Shown here piece by piece: positions 52,584 through 63,499 of a stretch of 64,000 nt of DNA. The position numbers and the translations under genes were made by a program. The DNA lies in contig NC_088317.1 in NCBI RefSeq assembly GCF_910592395.1, positions 13,146,001 through 13,210,000 of the forward strand, in the 5' to 3' direction. This stretch comes from Lineus longissimus (taxonomy: Eukaryota; Nemertea; Pilidiophora; Heteronemertea; Lineidae). Below the pieces are notes generated by a model, which saw nothing but the letters and a program-made list of their open reading frames with translations, was not told the DNA's origin and ran no database searches. Position 1 is the first letter of the stretch, and each line of letters opens with the position of its first letter.

Positions 52584-53209
52584 GTAAGCCATGATTGATT
52601 TATAAGGGATGTGCTTCTTGAACGGACCCCTGTGCACATGTGATTGTTTATTATTTCTAACAGATGATTTTGACACTGCAGTTGAAAATGCATATATAAG
52701 TTAATATGGCTTTACTCTAGCAGCGGTTAGAATGGCATTTTGTACTTGTACTTGTAGTGCCGCATCTATAAGACCACTTGTCGATATAGTCATTGTCAGT
52801 GCAGCAACCTGTTAGAAATTACTCTTTATTTGACATTATTGTCAATGCTACACAAAATTTAAAATAATTTGTGATGAATCAATTTCGAGAAAGTTATGCC
52901 TACATGAGGTTGTTTTCTTTTAAAATACTGTTGGTGACCTAGGTCCACTGGTTAATCCTGCAACCATATTTCTAGCACCTAAAGTAGAATTTCTGGGTCA
53001 CTGTTACTTACACTATTCACTATTACAAATGCCTGTATTCAAGAAACGGTGAGTTTATTTATGTTGAGCTTATATGGATAGCAAAACACAACTGATAAAA
53101 CTTCAAAGAATAAAACCAGCTGGAAAATGATATTTTTTTATATTTCATACTGCTTCTGTGACCTACCACCTTCACTGACTAACCCAAATTTCAACTTCTT
53201 CTTTTCCAG

Positions 53210-53675
53210 TGGCAGTGACACTGAGCCCGAAGTAGGTTGTCCGAATGATCGTGAATTAGAAGGGATAGCCATCTCATCTCATGAGGTAGCCACTTCACGA
53301 TTTCAGCATCTGCTCGACACATCAGTTAGTAGGTCCATAACCAGAGGGTCGAAGTCAAGCACACCAGTGCCAAAAGCACAGAAGTTAGTGTCTACTGAAG
53401 AACAGGCACACACTTCCACTAGCACACCAACATCGTCAAGATCGAGCACACCAGTACCAAGGGTACCGGTACGCCTTCAGAAGCGAAAGAGTGATCCATC
53501 TACTTCCTTGTCTGCTGAAGAGCAGTTGGTGAATGTTGCCAAAGAAGAACATGACCTTAAGATAACACAACTGCGTGAAGTACATGACGTCAAAATGGAG
53601 ATTCTGCAAATCGAACGGAGGACTGCTACGTTGAATTGGGAACTTGCAAGGAGACAAAATGACAGTAACGTGTAG
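53210..53675 (+). CDS. Harbinger Myb-like protein, exon 2
   Basis: Begins after CTTCTTTTCCAG at 53209, in phase with exon 1 (AG|T gives Ser). It encodes an acidic start (GSDTEPEVG), two Ser/Thr/Pro-rich stretches with KSSTPVP and RSSTPVP, a KRKSD motif that may be a nuclear signal, and a C-terminal coiled coil (KEEHDLKITQLREVHDVKME). The stop is at 53675, before the transposase gene on the same strand (290-nt gap). Confidence 0.75.
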
Positions 53676-53964
53676 TACGGGGACTACTCGTTGCAGCAAC
53701 TTTAGCTTGTTGGTAGTCACTACCTTGCCTGATTTTGTATGCTGAACTTCAGTGTGATTTCCTCCGTTCTTTGGATATATCACAACTGTAAATTCATTTA
53801 CAGGACATTGTTTTTGTTGACTCTTCATGTAGGCCTATCTACATGTATATTGGTGCAGCAGTGACAAATGCTATAGGTATTTGTTACTATTTTATAGTTT
53901 ACATTCGCAATCACCAAACATTACTCTGCCACATGCTGCCAAACACTTTTTGTGACACAGAATC

Positions 53965-55033
53965 ATGGCAAATCAGTTGGATGTGCTGCATAACCTGCAC
54001 CACCTGCAACAACTTCATGCCCAACGACAGCTCAGACGAGAAAGGGTATACCGCGATCGCCAAAATCCATTTGAATATTACAATAATGAGGAATTCCACA
54101 GGAGATTCCGTTTCACAAAGAAAAACGCAGTGTTTATAGTTGATTTGGTAGCTGATGATATTAGTTATGACACAGGTCGTAGTCTAGCATTGCCTCCATA
54201 TTTGCAAGTATTGACGGCACTCAGATTTTATGGCAATGGTGCATTTCAGATCACAGTTGGTGACCACATACATATTCACCAAACCACTGTGAGCAGAGCT
54301 GTAAAGCGAGTGAGCATAGCCTTGGCTCAAAAAAGAGCCAACTTCATCAGAATGCCACGTACTCGCAATGCAACACGTGATACCCACCAAGCATTCTATG
54401 ATATGTATGGGTTCCCAAATGTTATTGCGCTGATTGACTGCACTCATGTTCGGATCGCAAATCCTGGTGGGGATGATGCCGCGCGTTTTCTGAATCGAAA
54501 AGGGTACCATTCAATCAACACTCAGGTCATCTGTGATGCGAAACCTTTGATCACCAACATCGTTGCACGCTGGCCTGGGAGTGCACATGACTCGCGAATT
54601 TTTGACGAGTGTCAGATCAAAAATGAATTTGAAGAAGCTCGGATTTCAGGTTATTTGTTGGGTGATCCAGGGTATCCATGTCTATCCTATTTGATGACAC
54701 CACTCCGCAATCCAGTTACACCAGCTGAGCGAAACTACAATAGGGCCCAGAGACGTACACGATCCCCTCATTGAACGACTGTTTGGTCGCTGGAAGCGAA
54801 GATTCGCCTGTCGCCATTACACCCTTAGACCCAAACTTGAAACAAGCTTTGCAGTTATAATTGCTACTGCAATCCTGCAGAACATATCTGTTCTTAGGGG
54901 AGACCCAGACTTTCAGGATGACGACTTGGCTGATGATGACCCACCAATTGACCCTGAAATTGTGCAAGTGCAACATGTGCAAGGAGTGCGCGTATGTGCC
55001 AGGTTAATTGCTGACCATTTTGAGGGCAACTAA
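53965..55033 (+). pseudogene. HARBI1-like DDE transposase with one frameshift
   Basis: Harbinger transposase, which cuts and pastes the element with help from the Myb-like protein. After a helical N-terminus, 'FRFTKKNAVFIVDLVADDI' leads into a helix-turn-helix-like region ('GDHIHIHQTTVSRAVKRV'), then ALIDCTHVRI (first catalytic Asp), WPGSAHDSRIFDE (second Asp) and GDPGYPCLSYLMTPLRNP. The frame is lost by one extra base near 54757-54775; in the shifted frame it continues with ERLFGRWKRRF, where the third catalytic acid (Glu) lies, and ends at 55033. The break is directly before that Glu. One base of sequencing error would restore an otherwise intact gene. Confidence 0.85.
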
Positions 55034-56004
55034 AGATTACAGACAGTTGAGATAATCAATGAATATATTACCCCTGTGTGAACAGTCGAGGTGATCGATG
55101 AATATATTACCCCTGTGTGAACAATTAGTCTTGAGTCCTACATTTGTAATTAATATTGTTACATCAGAATTAGCATTGACATGACATTTCAATCATTTTT
55201 CTCATAAAATAGTTCAAGTCTGAGCTCCTAATTTATTCTGTTACATCAAAATTAGCATTGACATGACATTTCAATAATTTTCTTCATATAATTGTCCAAG
55301 TCTGAGCTCTTTATTAATTCTGTTACGTCACAATTTGCAGCGACATGTTTCAATTATTTTTTCATATATTGTACTGTAATAATTCAAGTTTGATAATTTT
55401 GTCCGGTCAGAAATAGCATTAACATGATGTTTCAATCATGTTTTCATATAATAGTTCAAGCCTGACTCTTAATTAATTTCGTTCTTTCACAACTAGCATT
55501 CATTGACATGTTCAAGCACTTTCCATATATCGTATAATAGCTGATATCGAAACCATACTTTCGGAATTTTGCGATTCCCTATTGGTTCTGCTGCATAAGA
55601 TAAGTGCAGTTTTTGTTGGTATGATTTAACGTGAAGTTGATATTGATAAAATAAATATGTTTTTTTGTATAATACATTGGTAGTGCGAGTCGAATTTAAC
55701 TTTGTTCCAGCCACTGGTGACATCGAATGAACTATAAAATATATGTGATGCCATCGGTTTGTACAGTTAAACTTCTCTTAAACCTACCCCTGAGTCGGTT
55801 TAGTTAAACTAGGTGATTTGGGCACATTTACACCAGAGTTTAAGCTAAACCACCTCTGTGCATATGGGCATCTAAACCTGGTTTAAACTTACCCCACAGT
55901 TTACCTTAAACCATCTCTGTGCATACGAACAGTGGTTTAATCGAAGGGTTATACCTAGTTTTGGCTAAACTATTCTTAAACCACCTTTGTGCATACGGGC
56001 ACAG

Positions 56005-56715
56005 GTGATCCCGAGGGGAGGACTGACCTTTCAGCAACACAAACTGAGGAAGTTCCGTTACTTCGAATACCAAGATGTGACAGTGACATACGGTTGTGGG
56101 TCAATGAGAATACTCCTGATCTACAGGCCTGATTCATTCCCTCGCAATGTCACAGAGTTCCTAGAGGAATTCTCTTCTCTCCTTGAATCTATCCCAGCAT
56201 CGCAATATCTATACATCGCTGGTGACTTTAATGTTCACATGGACAAACCTGAGAATGTGCATGTTGCTGATCTCCTTCAGCTGTTTGACACCTTTAGTTT
56301 ACAACAGCATGTAAGGGAACCTACTCACGTGAAAGGTCACATCTTGGATCTGGTGGTGACAAGAAAAGGTGTTGATCTAGTAAAAGGGATCTCTGTTGAT
56401 CCATCACTTCGATCTGATCACTTTGCGGTCCAAGGTTCTGTCAAACTACAAAAACCGCGACCTGAGGCGAAGACTGTGACATTTCGTAAGCTAAGGAACA
56501 TCGACATTGATTCATTTTACCAAGACCTTAGCAATGGTGATCTTTCAACTCCTGCTGATGACTTAGATGAGCCTTTTGAACAGTACAATTGCTGTATCTC
56601 AGAAATCCTTGATCAGCATGCCCCAGTTAAGACTCGGTCAATCATTGTAAGGCCCAAATGCCAATGGTTGACTGAGGACATTAGGGCAGAGCGGCGTAGG
56701 CGGCGACAAGGCTGA
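56005..56715 (+). pseudogene. L2-like ORF2, endonuclease C-terminal half
   Basis: After the Harbinger insertion the LINE endonuclease resumes: RILLIYRPDSFPRN, YIAGDFNVHMD (catalytic GDFN), 'HILDLVVTRKG' and SLRSDHFAV (SDH motif with catalytic Asp-His). The first half of the domain (with the catalytic Glu) is missing between THWNARSLAEKK and this point, so about 100 residues were lost around the insertion site. The frame ends at 56715 and continues in another frame. Confidence 0.75.
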
Positions 56716-56777
56716 ACGCAGGTAGAAAGAATCCCAATGAAATCAACAGACAGCTACTAAGAGATCAGACTCTACTT

Positions 56778-58352
56778 GTGTCACGGATGATTGATGAATC
56801 AAAACTAACTTACAACAGATCCAGGATTGTTGAAGGCACTGACAAAGACCTATTTAAGATAGTAAATGAATTGCTTGGAAAAGGGAGATCCCCGACCTTC
56901 CTGGGCACAATGACGCTGAAAAACTGGCAGATGAGTTCGGGTGCTTTTTCAATGAAAAGGTTGGCAGAATTCGTGAGTCGCTCAACCGGAACCAATCTGT
57001 CTCGGGCCTGGGTGTCCCGGCTGTTGACAGATCGTACACTCCGTTTCTTAACAGTTTCAACCACTGAGGAGGAGGTTAAGAAATTGGTGTTGTCCCTGCC
57101 GGCCAAGAGTTGTGAACTTGACCCTCTGCCAACCTGGCTGTTGAAGAAGTGCCTTCCGTCTCTCCTGCCAGCTTTGGTTAAGATCATCAACCTGTCTATG
57201 TCCTGTGCTCATGTACCATCCTCCCTGAAACGTGCCATTGTTAGGCCCTTGCTGAAGAAGCCCTCTTTGGATAAAAATGTTCATGCCAACTATCGCCCGG
57301 TGTCTAACCTTTCTTTTCTATCGAAACTGGTGGAAAGAATCGTTAACACTCGTATACAAGCCCACATGTCAGCTAATGGGCTGTACGACCCTAACCAATC
57401 TGGGTATAGAAAGAATCACAGCACTGAGACAGTGCTCATGAAAATATCAAATGACATCTTGGTAGCCATAGAGAAGGGTAATGAAGCATTGCTTGTGCTA
57501 TTGGACCTCTCTGCTGCATTTGACACTGTAGACCATGGCATTCTGCTGGCTAGGTTACAGGAGTGCCTTGGTCTGCAGGGCCAAGTGCTGCAGTGGTTTT
57601 CATCGTATCTCGAAGGGCGTGAGTTCGAAGTGTCTGTCGGAGGTGGCATGTCAATGAGCTTTGAGTTGAAGTATGGAGTACCCCAGGGGTCGGTCCATGG
57701 GACGGTTCTTTTCACCATCTATACCATTCCTTTGAGTGATGTGATGCTGTTTGACCATCATATGAGCATGCGTGCACACATAGAATCAGTATGCAGAGCC
57801 GCCAATTTCAATTTATACAAAATTGGTAGAATTCGGAGGTTCCTTGATCGTTCAAGCACAGAACGTCTGGTACACGCCCTTGTTATTTCAAAACTTGACA
57901 TGAACAATGGACTACTGTATGGACTTCCAGACAACGTCATCGCACCATTTCAGAGGATTCAGAATTCTGCGGCAAGACTGGTGTGCGGGATTAAAAAGCG
58001 GGACCACATTACTCCGGTATTACGGGAACTCCACTGGCTCCCTGTCAAGAGTAGGATCATCTTCAAAGTCATGCTCTTGTGTTTCAAGGCCAGATGTGGT
58101 TCCGCTCCTGAATACCTGTCTTGCTGCCTCCAGAACCACTCCAGAGTGCGTCCTACCAGGTTGTCCTGCTCAGAGCTTTTCATCGTCCCTCGAACAAAAT
58201 CTTCGTATGGTGACAGAAGCTTCTCTGTTGCAGGTCCCAAACTCTGGAACCAACTCCCAGCCCCCATCAGATCAATCACTGACTCTGATGTAATTCAAGT
58301 CCGCCCTAAAGTCCTGGCTATTTTTCATGTAGGTGTTTTTCTTGCGCTTTGA
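56778..58352 (+). pseudogene. L2-like reverse transcriptase with internal deletion of the catalytic block
   Basis: A long frame with the RT fold: '[20 protein letters not shown]', [18 protein letters not shown], '[16 protein letters not shown]' (first catalytic Asp) and [14 protein letters not shown]. After 'YTIPLSDVM' the sequence jumps to [16 protein letters not shown], so the segment carrying the (F/Y)ADD catalytic pair is deleted, without breaking the frame. The C-terminal region '[20 protein letters not shown]' is typical of L2-like LINEs. The enzyme cannot be active. Frame changes before 56778. Confidence 0.85.
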
Positions 58353-58409
58353 GCAGGGCAACCTGGAAGGGCGCACTACAAATCATGTATTGTATTGTGT
58401 TGTTTATGT

Positions 58410-58899
58410 GGGCCATGTTGACCCTAAGCACTGTGAAGATGACATCCGAGAGCATCTGCAGTCAGTGGGAGTAAGTGAACATGTAACTGTGGCAATCCTC
58501 TGTACCAAACAATCGTATCTTTCTTTCAAGGTTACTATCCCAAGTGCCGATCTGAAAATTGTACTGAACACGGATGTGTGGCCAAAAGGTATAACGATAC
58601 CTCCTTTTCGTCCCTCACGTCAGGCAAAACCGCGCCTCCGTGCAGCGCAATCTAACGGAGTGGGTCTGCGCATAGTACCAGACCTCACTTTCGACAAGGA
58701 TTCCGCTCACAGCACTGGAGCCGTCGAAAACAACACCAAAACAGGGACCAGAGTGAATACCACCCGAGACGCACAGACCGAAACAGAGACTATTCCGAAC
58801 CGAACCAATATGAACGATCAGACTATCAGCAATGGAGTCCGGAGAGATACGAGTACCACACAGCTGTTTCAGCTTAGCCTAAACTTGACATCGAAATGA
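58410..58899 (+). pseudogene. LINE X ORF1, copy B, 3' part
   Basis: Resumes with GHVDPKHCEDDIREHLQSVG, homologous to the C-terminal small domain of copy A, then KVTIPSADLKIVLNTDVWPK and a Ser/Thr/Asn-rich tail. The upstream codons to 58333 belong to the L2-like LINE's end and are not part of this gene. Confidence 0.6.
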
Positions 58900-58979
58900 T
58901 CCATCCCCAGCACAAGCCTGCTGCCCAGTCCCACTTCGATGGATACGGGGACTACTAACTCTTATAACCTAAAGTTCAG

Positions 58980-60529
58980 ATGTGAGTCATATAACTGTTG
59001 AGGATTCAAGCAGTCTGCCGATTATATAACTGAACGATTGAAATCTGTTGATATCCTATGTCTGAGTGAGACATGGTTAAGACCTGGTGAGCTACACTTA
59101 GTTGATGAAGTGTTAAGTCATGGGCCAAGTTAAAGGTATTTTCTAAATCTGGGATGGCGGATGCCGATCCAGAGAACAAAGGTCGGCCCAATGCTGGTGT
59201 CTCAATTATCTGTCGTAACAGTAAAAGGTGTAATTTCTTTGAAATTGAAACTGCAAATCCACGTACAATAGCGATAGGCATTAGAGATAACAGTGGAGGA
59301 TTGAAACATACTGTTGTGAATGTTTACATGCCTTACTATGGTGGTACAAATAGGAACCAAACAGACGACTACATAGATTGTTTAGATGTTTTAAAAAGTT
59401 GAAATGATGGGTGACTATAATGCAAAGCCCCACGTTCAAGTCAGATAAGTAATGCAAGTATCAATTCGTTTCTTGTACCCCCCCCCCCCCTCCTCAAGGG
59501 TAGTTAAGCTATCACCACTAATCTTTGCCGATGCTTGAGTAGTATTTATTTTTCCTTTAGTGAAAATTTGGCGAAGCTGGAAAGAATAAGGATGCTAATG
59601 TGTCGATGTCTTGTCGAACATACAGCCTTACCCAGTAAAATTAGTTCGGTTACTTTATATGACGGTGATAACTGATATATTGTTGATGGTGGTGTCTTGA
59701 CGAAAGAAAGAGTAGCATTGGTGAAAAAAGGGTGATGCTTGAGCCTTAAGATGTCGTTATAGGGTGATAAGGTGTCGTACCCTTGAGGAGGGGGGGGGGG
59801 GTACAAGACACGAATTGATACTTGCATAAGAATTGGCAAAGGGCTAATGGTTTTAATAGGCATAGCCTACTTTTATATGATTTTACGGTGGCCAATAACC
59901 TTTGTGTTTTAGATCTTGATTGTGAGCAAGCAGTACAACATACATACTTCTGCATCAAGCGTAATGTTTTTACTTGGATTGACCATACATTGACGACTGC
60001 GAATGGTAAGGAAAGTGTTGCAAAATGTAAAATTGTACCGCTGCAAGAAGGTAATGTGAGTGACAACCTCCCTGTCCAAGTTACTTTCACTGTTGAATGT
60101 GCCATGAAATGTACTAAACAGAATGCACCCGGGTCCGTCGATGGTCTGAACCACTACCCCAGGGCACCCTGGGGGCATAGTGAGAACAATGAATCTTATA
60201 GAGTATCACTCGAAGCTAAGTTGGCAACGTTGCCACTGCAAGACCGCTCTGTCTACACAAGTCGAGATGCAGTAGAGAAATTAGTAAATGAACAGATTGC
60301 AAGTGTTAACTTGGCCATACATGAAGCATGTGATGTAACTGGGTGTGTCAAACAAAATAATTGTAAACCTAGACGGTTTTGGTGTCCAGAGTTGGGCTTA
60401 TTGAAACATAGAAAACGGTTCTGGTGGAACCTTTGGAAGCTTAATGATAGACCAAGGTCTGGTTCAGTGTATGAGTGTTGGAAAGCTGTGAAGAAAACAT
60501 TCTGCAGGGTGTCGCGTCAAAAGCATTGA
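58980..60529 (+). pseudogene. LINE X ORF2 endonuclease region, copy B
   Basis: Reads CESYNC near 58981, CLSETWLRPGE near 59060 (catalytic Glu), 'GRPNAGVSIICRNSKRC', TVVNVYMPYYGGT, then MGDYNAKPH (GDYN catalytic motif) at about 59405-59435, where the MITE 59453-59826 interrupts. After the MITE the frame resumes as KNWQRANGFNRHSLLLYDF and continues through FTWIDHTLTT to 60529. Frames change near 59130, 59400 and 59440, and stops are present. Inactive. Confidence 0.7.
59453..59826. mobile_element. MITE with TGCAAGTATC ends and poly-C/poly-G arms, TSD TAA
   Basis: Inverted ends TGCAAGTATCAATTCG(T) continue for about 45 bp on both sides and contain a C10-12 tract (left, about 59477) and the complementary G tract (right, about 59791), then CTCAAGGGTA. 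TAA flanks both ends (59450-59452 and 59827-59829). Length 374 bp. It is the second copy of the family seen at 20431-20653 and interrupts the LINE X endonuclease gene. Confidence 0.85.
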
Positions 60530-60533
60530 GCAA

Positions 60534-61691
60534 GTGAAAAACCAAAGGCAAAACACCTTGTTCAATGTAAATCGTGGCCTGAAGCAGAAAAGGAAGGGCA
60601 AAGTTGACTCAACCATTCATGTCAATGATTTTGGAGAGTACTACTGTAAAATAATGCAGCATTCTACCCCATACACTGAATCTCAACAAAAAGTTGTGAA
60701 TACTGTTAATGAAAGGTACAATGATTTATCAAATGGCAATTCTTTTGACTGCTGTGTGCGCTCTGAAGCTGTGAAAGAAATGATACTATCTCTTCCGAAG
60801 AACAAATCTGCTGGCTGTGATGGAATAACATCAGAACATTAACTGTATGGTTTATCCGATACACTGTGTACTCGATTAGCCAATATTTACTCTATGGTTT
60901 TATCCTGGGGAGTTGTGCCAAATGTATTTTGCCTAGGTGTAATAGTGCATGTTCTTAAAAAGAATACCTTGGACCCGAATTGTCAAAATAACTATCGACC
61001 TACAACAGTCAGCTCTGTACATACTAAGATAGTGGAAGGCTTTATGGTTCCAGTTGATGAACCTAATGATAATCAGTTTGGTTTTAAAAAGGGCAACGGT
61101 GTCGAATTTGGATGTGGTCTTTTGCACGACATTGCCTCAGTTGTTAATCACTGTAAATCCCCTCTATTTGTCTGTGCACTTGACGCAGAGAAATGCTTTG
61201 ATAGCATTTGGCATGAAGGCTTATTTTTCAAATTGCTTGATAAGATCCCGGAGTGTCACTGGTTTCTTTTACGAAATTGGTATAGCAGATTATCGGCTAC
61301 AGTCAAATGGAATGGAGACTATAGCCAGTCAATACGAGTATTGCAGGTTACCCGGCAAGGAAGTATTTTGTCTCCTTACCTCTTTAACATTTTCTTGAAT
61401 GATATGTTATCCCTTGTTTCCAAAACTAAGAGAGGTGTTTGTATTGATGACGAAGAGTATAATTCTATAGCGTTTGCAGATGATGTCACTCTGTTTAGTT
61501 TAACTACTACTGGATTACAGGCACTTGTTAATGTCTGCGTAAACTATTCCATTGAATGGCGTTTCAAATTCAATATTGTAAAATCCCAGTGTTTGATTAT
61601 TGGGAAACATGATTTCAAGGAGGAGCCAAGTTGGTTAATGTATGGCACTCCTCTGCAGAACTCTAAACAGCCGGATGTGTTGGGAGTGTGA
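60534..61691 (+). pseudogene. LINE X reverse transcriptase, copy B
   Basis: The RT domain in two same-direction frames: 'SLPKNKSAGCDGITSEH' (stop at 60842), then NNYRPTTVSS, CALDAEKCFDSIWHEG (first catalytic Asp), 'TRQGSILSPYLFN' and AFADDVTLF (catalytic Asp pair, near 61472-61498). These motifs are complete, and are closely similar in spacing to copy A. The long frame ends at the stop near 61689. A single stop and frame break make it inactive. Confidence 0.85.
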
Positions 61692-62321
61692 TTTAATAAT
61701 AATGGTTGTGACAAAGATCATGTTGATCAAAGGTTAAGGAAATGTAGAGGAGCTTTTTATGCCAATACTGAGAATGGTTTGTGTTACCCTGGGCTGTTGA
61801 CTGAAGCGAAGGTGTATCTTTGGCGCACACTGTGAGCCCCTATCTTAATATTTGGGTGTGACACTCTATGTCTGACTAACGGTCAAATCAGTAACATGAA
61901 TGTACTACAGGGCAACCTGATTGAACCAACTTTAGGCCTTAGTAGAAGATGCCGGACGACATACCTGTTAAGAGCCTTGGGCATCCCAAATATATCGGAC
62001 CTATTACTACAAAGACAATGTAACCTGTTTAGACGCATGGTGCGGATTGAATCTACTTGCTCAAGGTTTTATCGGACCCTTCTGTCCAGATCTATTTTAA
62101 CTGGTGCTGACTGCCCCAGAACGTTGCTAGGGCGTATTCTAAAAGCAGGTGTTTCCCCAGTGGACATTTTATTTAACAGGGGTGGGGAGGAGAGAGCGGG
62201 AGAGCACGCGCCCATGTCTGACAGTGTCGTGGACTCTCTTCGATCTCTCTTCCGCTCTCCTACTTACAATAATGGGGGCACTGAGTTGGCCCTGACCAGG
62301 CTCTTACTGAACAGTTTTTAA
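61692..62321 (+). pseudogene. LINE X ORF2 C-terminal region, copy B
   Basis: Downstream of the RT stop the sequence still codes weakly in two frames: 'DQRLRKCRGAFYANTENGLC' style residues, then from 61896 a frame with 'NLIEPTLGLSRRCRTTYLLR' and 'DLLLQRQCNLFRRMVRI', the C-terminal helical region of the LINE. It is comparable with 27361-27927 of copy A. Confidence 0.6.
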
Positions 62322-62499
62322 ATTTCATTATATATCTTTTATGTATATGGCCCTGACCAGGCCTTTGCTCAAGTGATTTTAATTTACTATACTATGTACT
62401 GATAAGTTTAAACTACTATACTGTCTTTGAATGTACTTGTATATTTCTTTTCCCCAATTATGGGGGTGCAATAAATATTATTATTATTATTATTATAGG
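62322..62499 (+). repeat. LINE X copy B 3' untranslated region and (TAT)n tail
   Basis: Short untranslated segment with two GGCCCTGACCAGG phrases (about 62287 and 62349), ending in an ATTATTATT run (62472-62499), which looks like the 3' tail of the LINE. Confidence 0.6.
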
Positions 62500-63499
62500 C
62501 CTCACGAGTCAGCCTGTAGGGCCTACTGTTTTGCACTTTGTTTGCGAGTGTGCTTCAGAAAGGATAAATTATGTGGTGATTATGAGGTGATTATGAGGGA
62601 GATATCAGTGTGCGTAAGTGTTTTGCTTGGAATTATGATACTGTAGAAATGTCTAATTACTGTAAATAGTTATAAGCTCAGTTTATTATTAACACTTGTT
62701 AATAAGATATGAAGTCTTAGCCCTCTGTTTCTTAGTTCCTTGGTCCATTAGGATGAGATTGGTGACAGATCAGTGGTGACATAGTACTTGACGAACTAGT
62801 TTTAACCGTCGTCGATATTTGGATGCCCATGGTTGTGACATTGTCTTTGTTTATTTAATGGTGACGCCTTATCGCTCGACCCGGTTTTACGCTACAAATG
62901 AATAAAATAATTGAAAATATCATGTCTGCCCAGTTCACGCCGACTTATCGGCGGTGAATATCAGTCCTTAAGTCTCCTCCTTTCACCGCCGACATCAAGG
63001 GCCAGGAAATCAGTCGGACACACCATCATAAACGGGTGGCCAATCAAATTGCTCGACACAAAGTAATTGAATGACGGCCTGGAATTGGCCACCGATTTCC
63101 GTGACGACGTATCCTAGCGGGAGTTCTTTATACAAAGCTGGATCGCTGTTGGTGACGCTCTCTGCCGACAAAATTGCTGACGAAAGATGAACGTGGATGA
63201 TGAGGGAACATGCGGGAATGACGACGATATGTCCACATTGTTGAGAGTATATTCTCTTCATGAATTAGAACCTCTTCTTTTGAGTGCCGAACTGTAAAAT
63301 AGAACGTGATTGTCAAACCTGGTGTTTTTTGCCAAAACTCGTGTGTGCACGTTTTATATGTTCATTGTAATTTATTTCTTATATTTGAGGATAATTTCGA
63401 CGTGTTCTTATCTATTGCGTCATTGATTTTCGTGAGTGCGGACCGCCTTTTAAGTTTTCAAGGCGGTAAAATTTGAAAAAAATGTAAAATTGTAAAATT
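62500..63499. other. Unassigned sequence
   Basis: No gene could be recognised. A small inverted repeat (CGGCGGTGAA...TTCACCGCCG) lies at about 62950-62992. An 83-residue minus-strand frame at 63010-63261 has a protein-like composition but no domain. Confidence 0.4.

Larger units (their letters stand above)
51816..56001 (+). mobile_element. PIF/Harbinger transposon, 4186 bp, TSD CAG
   Basis: Ends are GGCCCGTATGCACAAAGGTG and the reverse complement of CACCTTTGTGCATACGGGCA-like sequence, flanked by CAG at 51813-51815 and 56002-56004. Several subterminal copies of TGTGCATA(C/T) GGGC and TTTAAAC-type motifs lie within 250 bp of each end, possibly transposase or Myb-protein binding sites. It carries a two-exon Myb-like gene and a transposase gene. 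It is inserted into the endonuclease region of the L2-like LINE. Confidence 0.88.
50608..58400 (+). mobile_element. L2/CR1-like LINE, with nested insertions
   Basis: Flanked by a 9-bp target duplication TGTTTATGT (50599-50607 and 58401-58409). It ends with the short terminal microsatellite typical of this LINE group (TATTGTATTGTG at about 58389-58400). It is broken by a minus-strand LINE fragment (about 50978-51635) and the Harbinger transposon (51816-56001). Its own ORF2 can be followed on both sides: MYTKEELYSLRPPGS before, then SPLQ-like basic residues and THWNARSLAEKK, then endonuclease and RT. Confidence 0.85.
49060..62499 (+). mobile_element. LINE family X, copy B, split by a second LINE at 50607/58410
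   Basis: ORF1 begins near 49060 and continues to 50607, where ...HSDVYV is cut. It resumes at 58410 with GHVDPKHCEDDI, in register with copy A (VYLGRVNSKHSVKDI). Between lies the L2-like LINE (50608-58400). The direct repeat TGTTTATGT at 50599-50607 and 58401-58409 proves the split. ORF2 then runs to 62321 and the tail ends in a (TAT)n run at about 62472-62499. MITEs sit in ORF1 (49721-50184) and ORF2 (59453-59826). Confidence 0.85.

Noticed and set aside
56778-58352. An active reverse transcriptase gene
   Set aside because: The long frame lacks the (F/Y)ADD catalytic block through an in-frame deletion.
63010-63261. An 83-residue minus-strand exon
   Set aside because: Composition is protein-like but no domain, splice sites or second exon could be supported.
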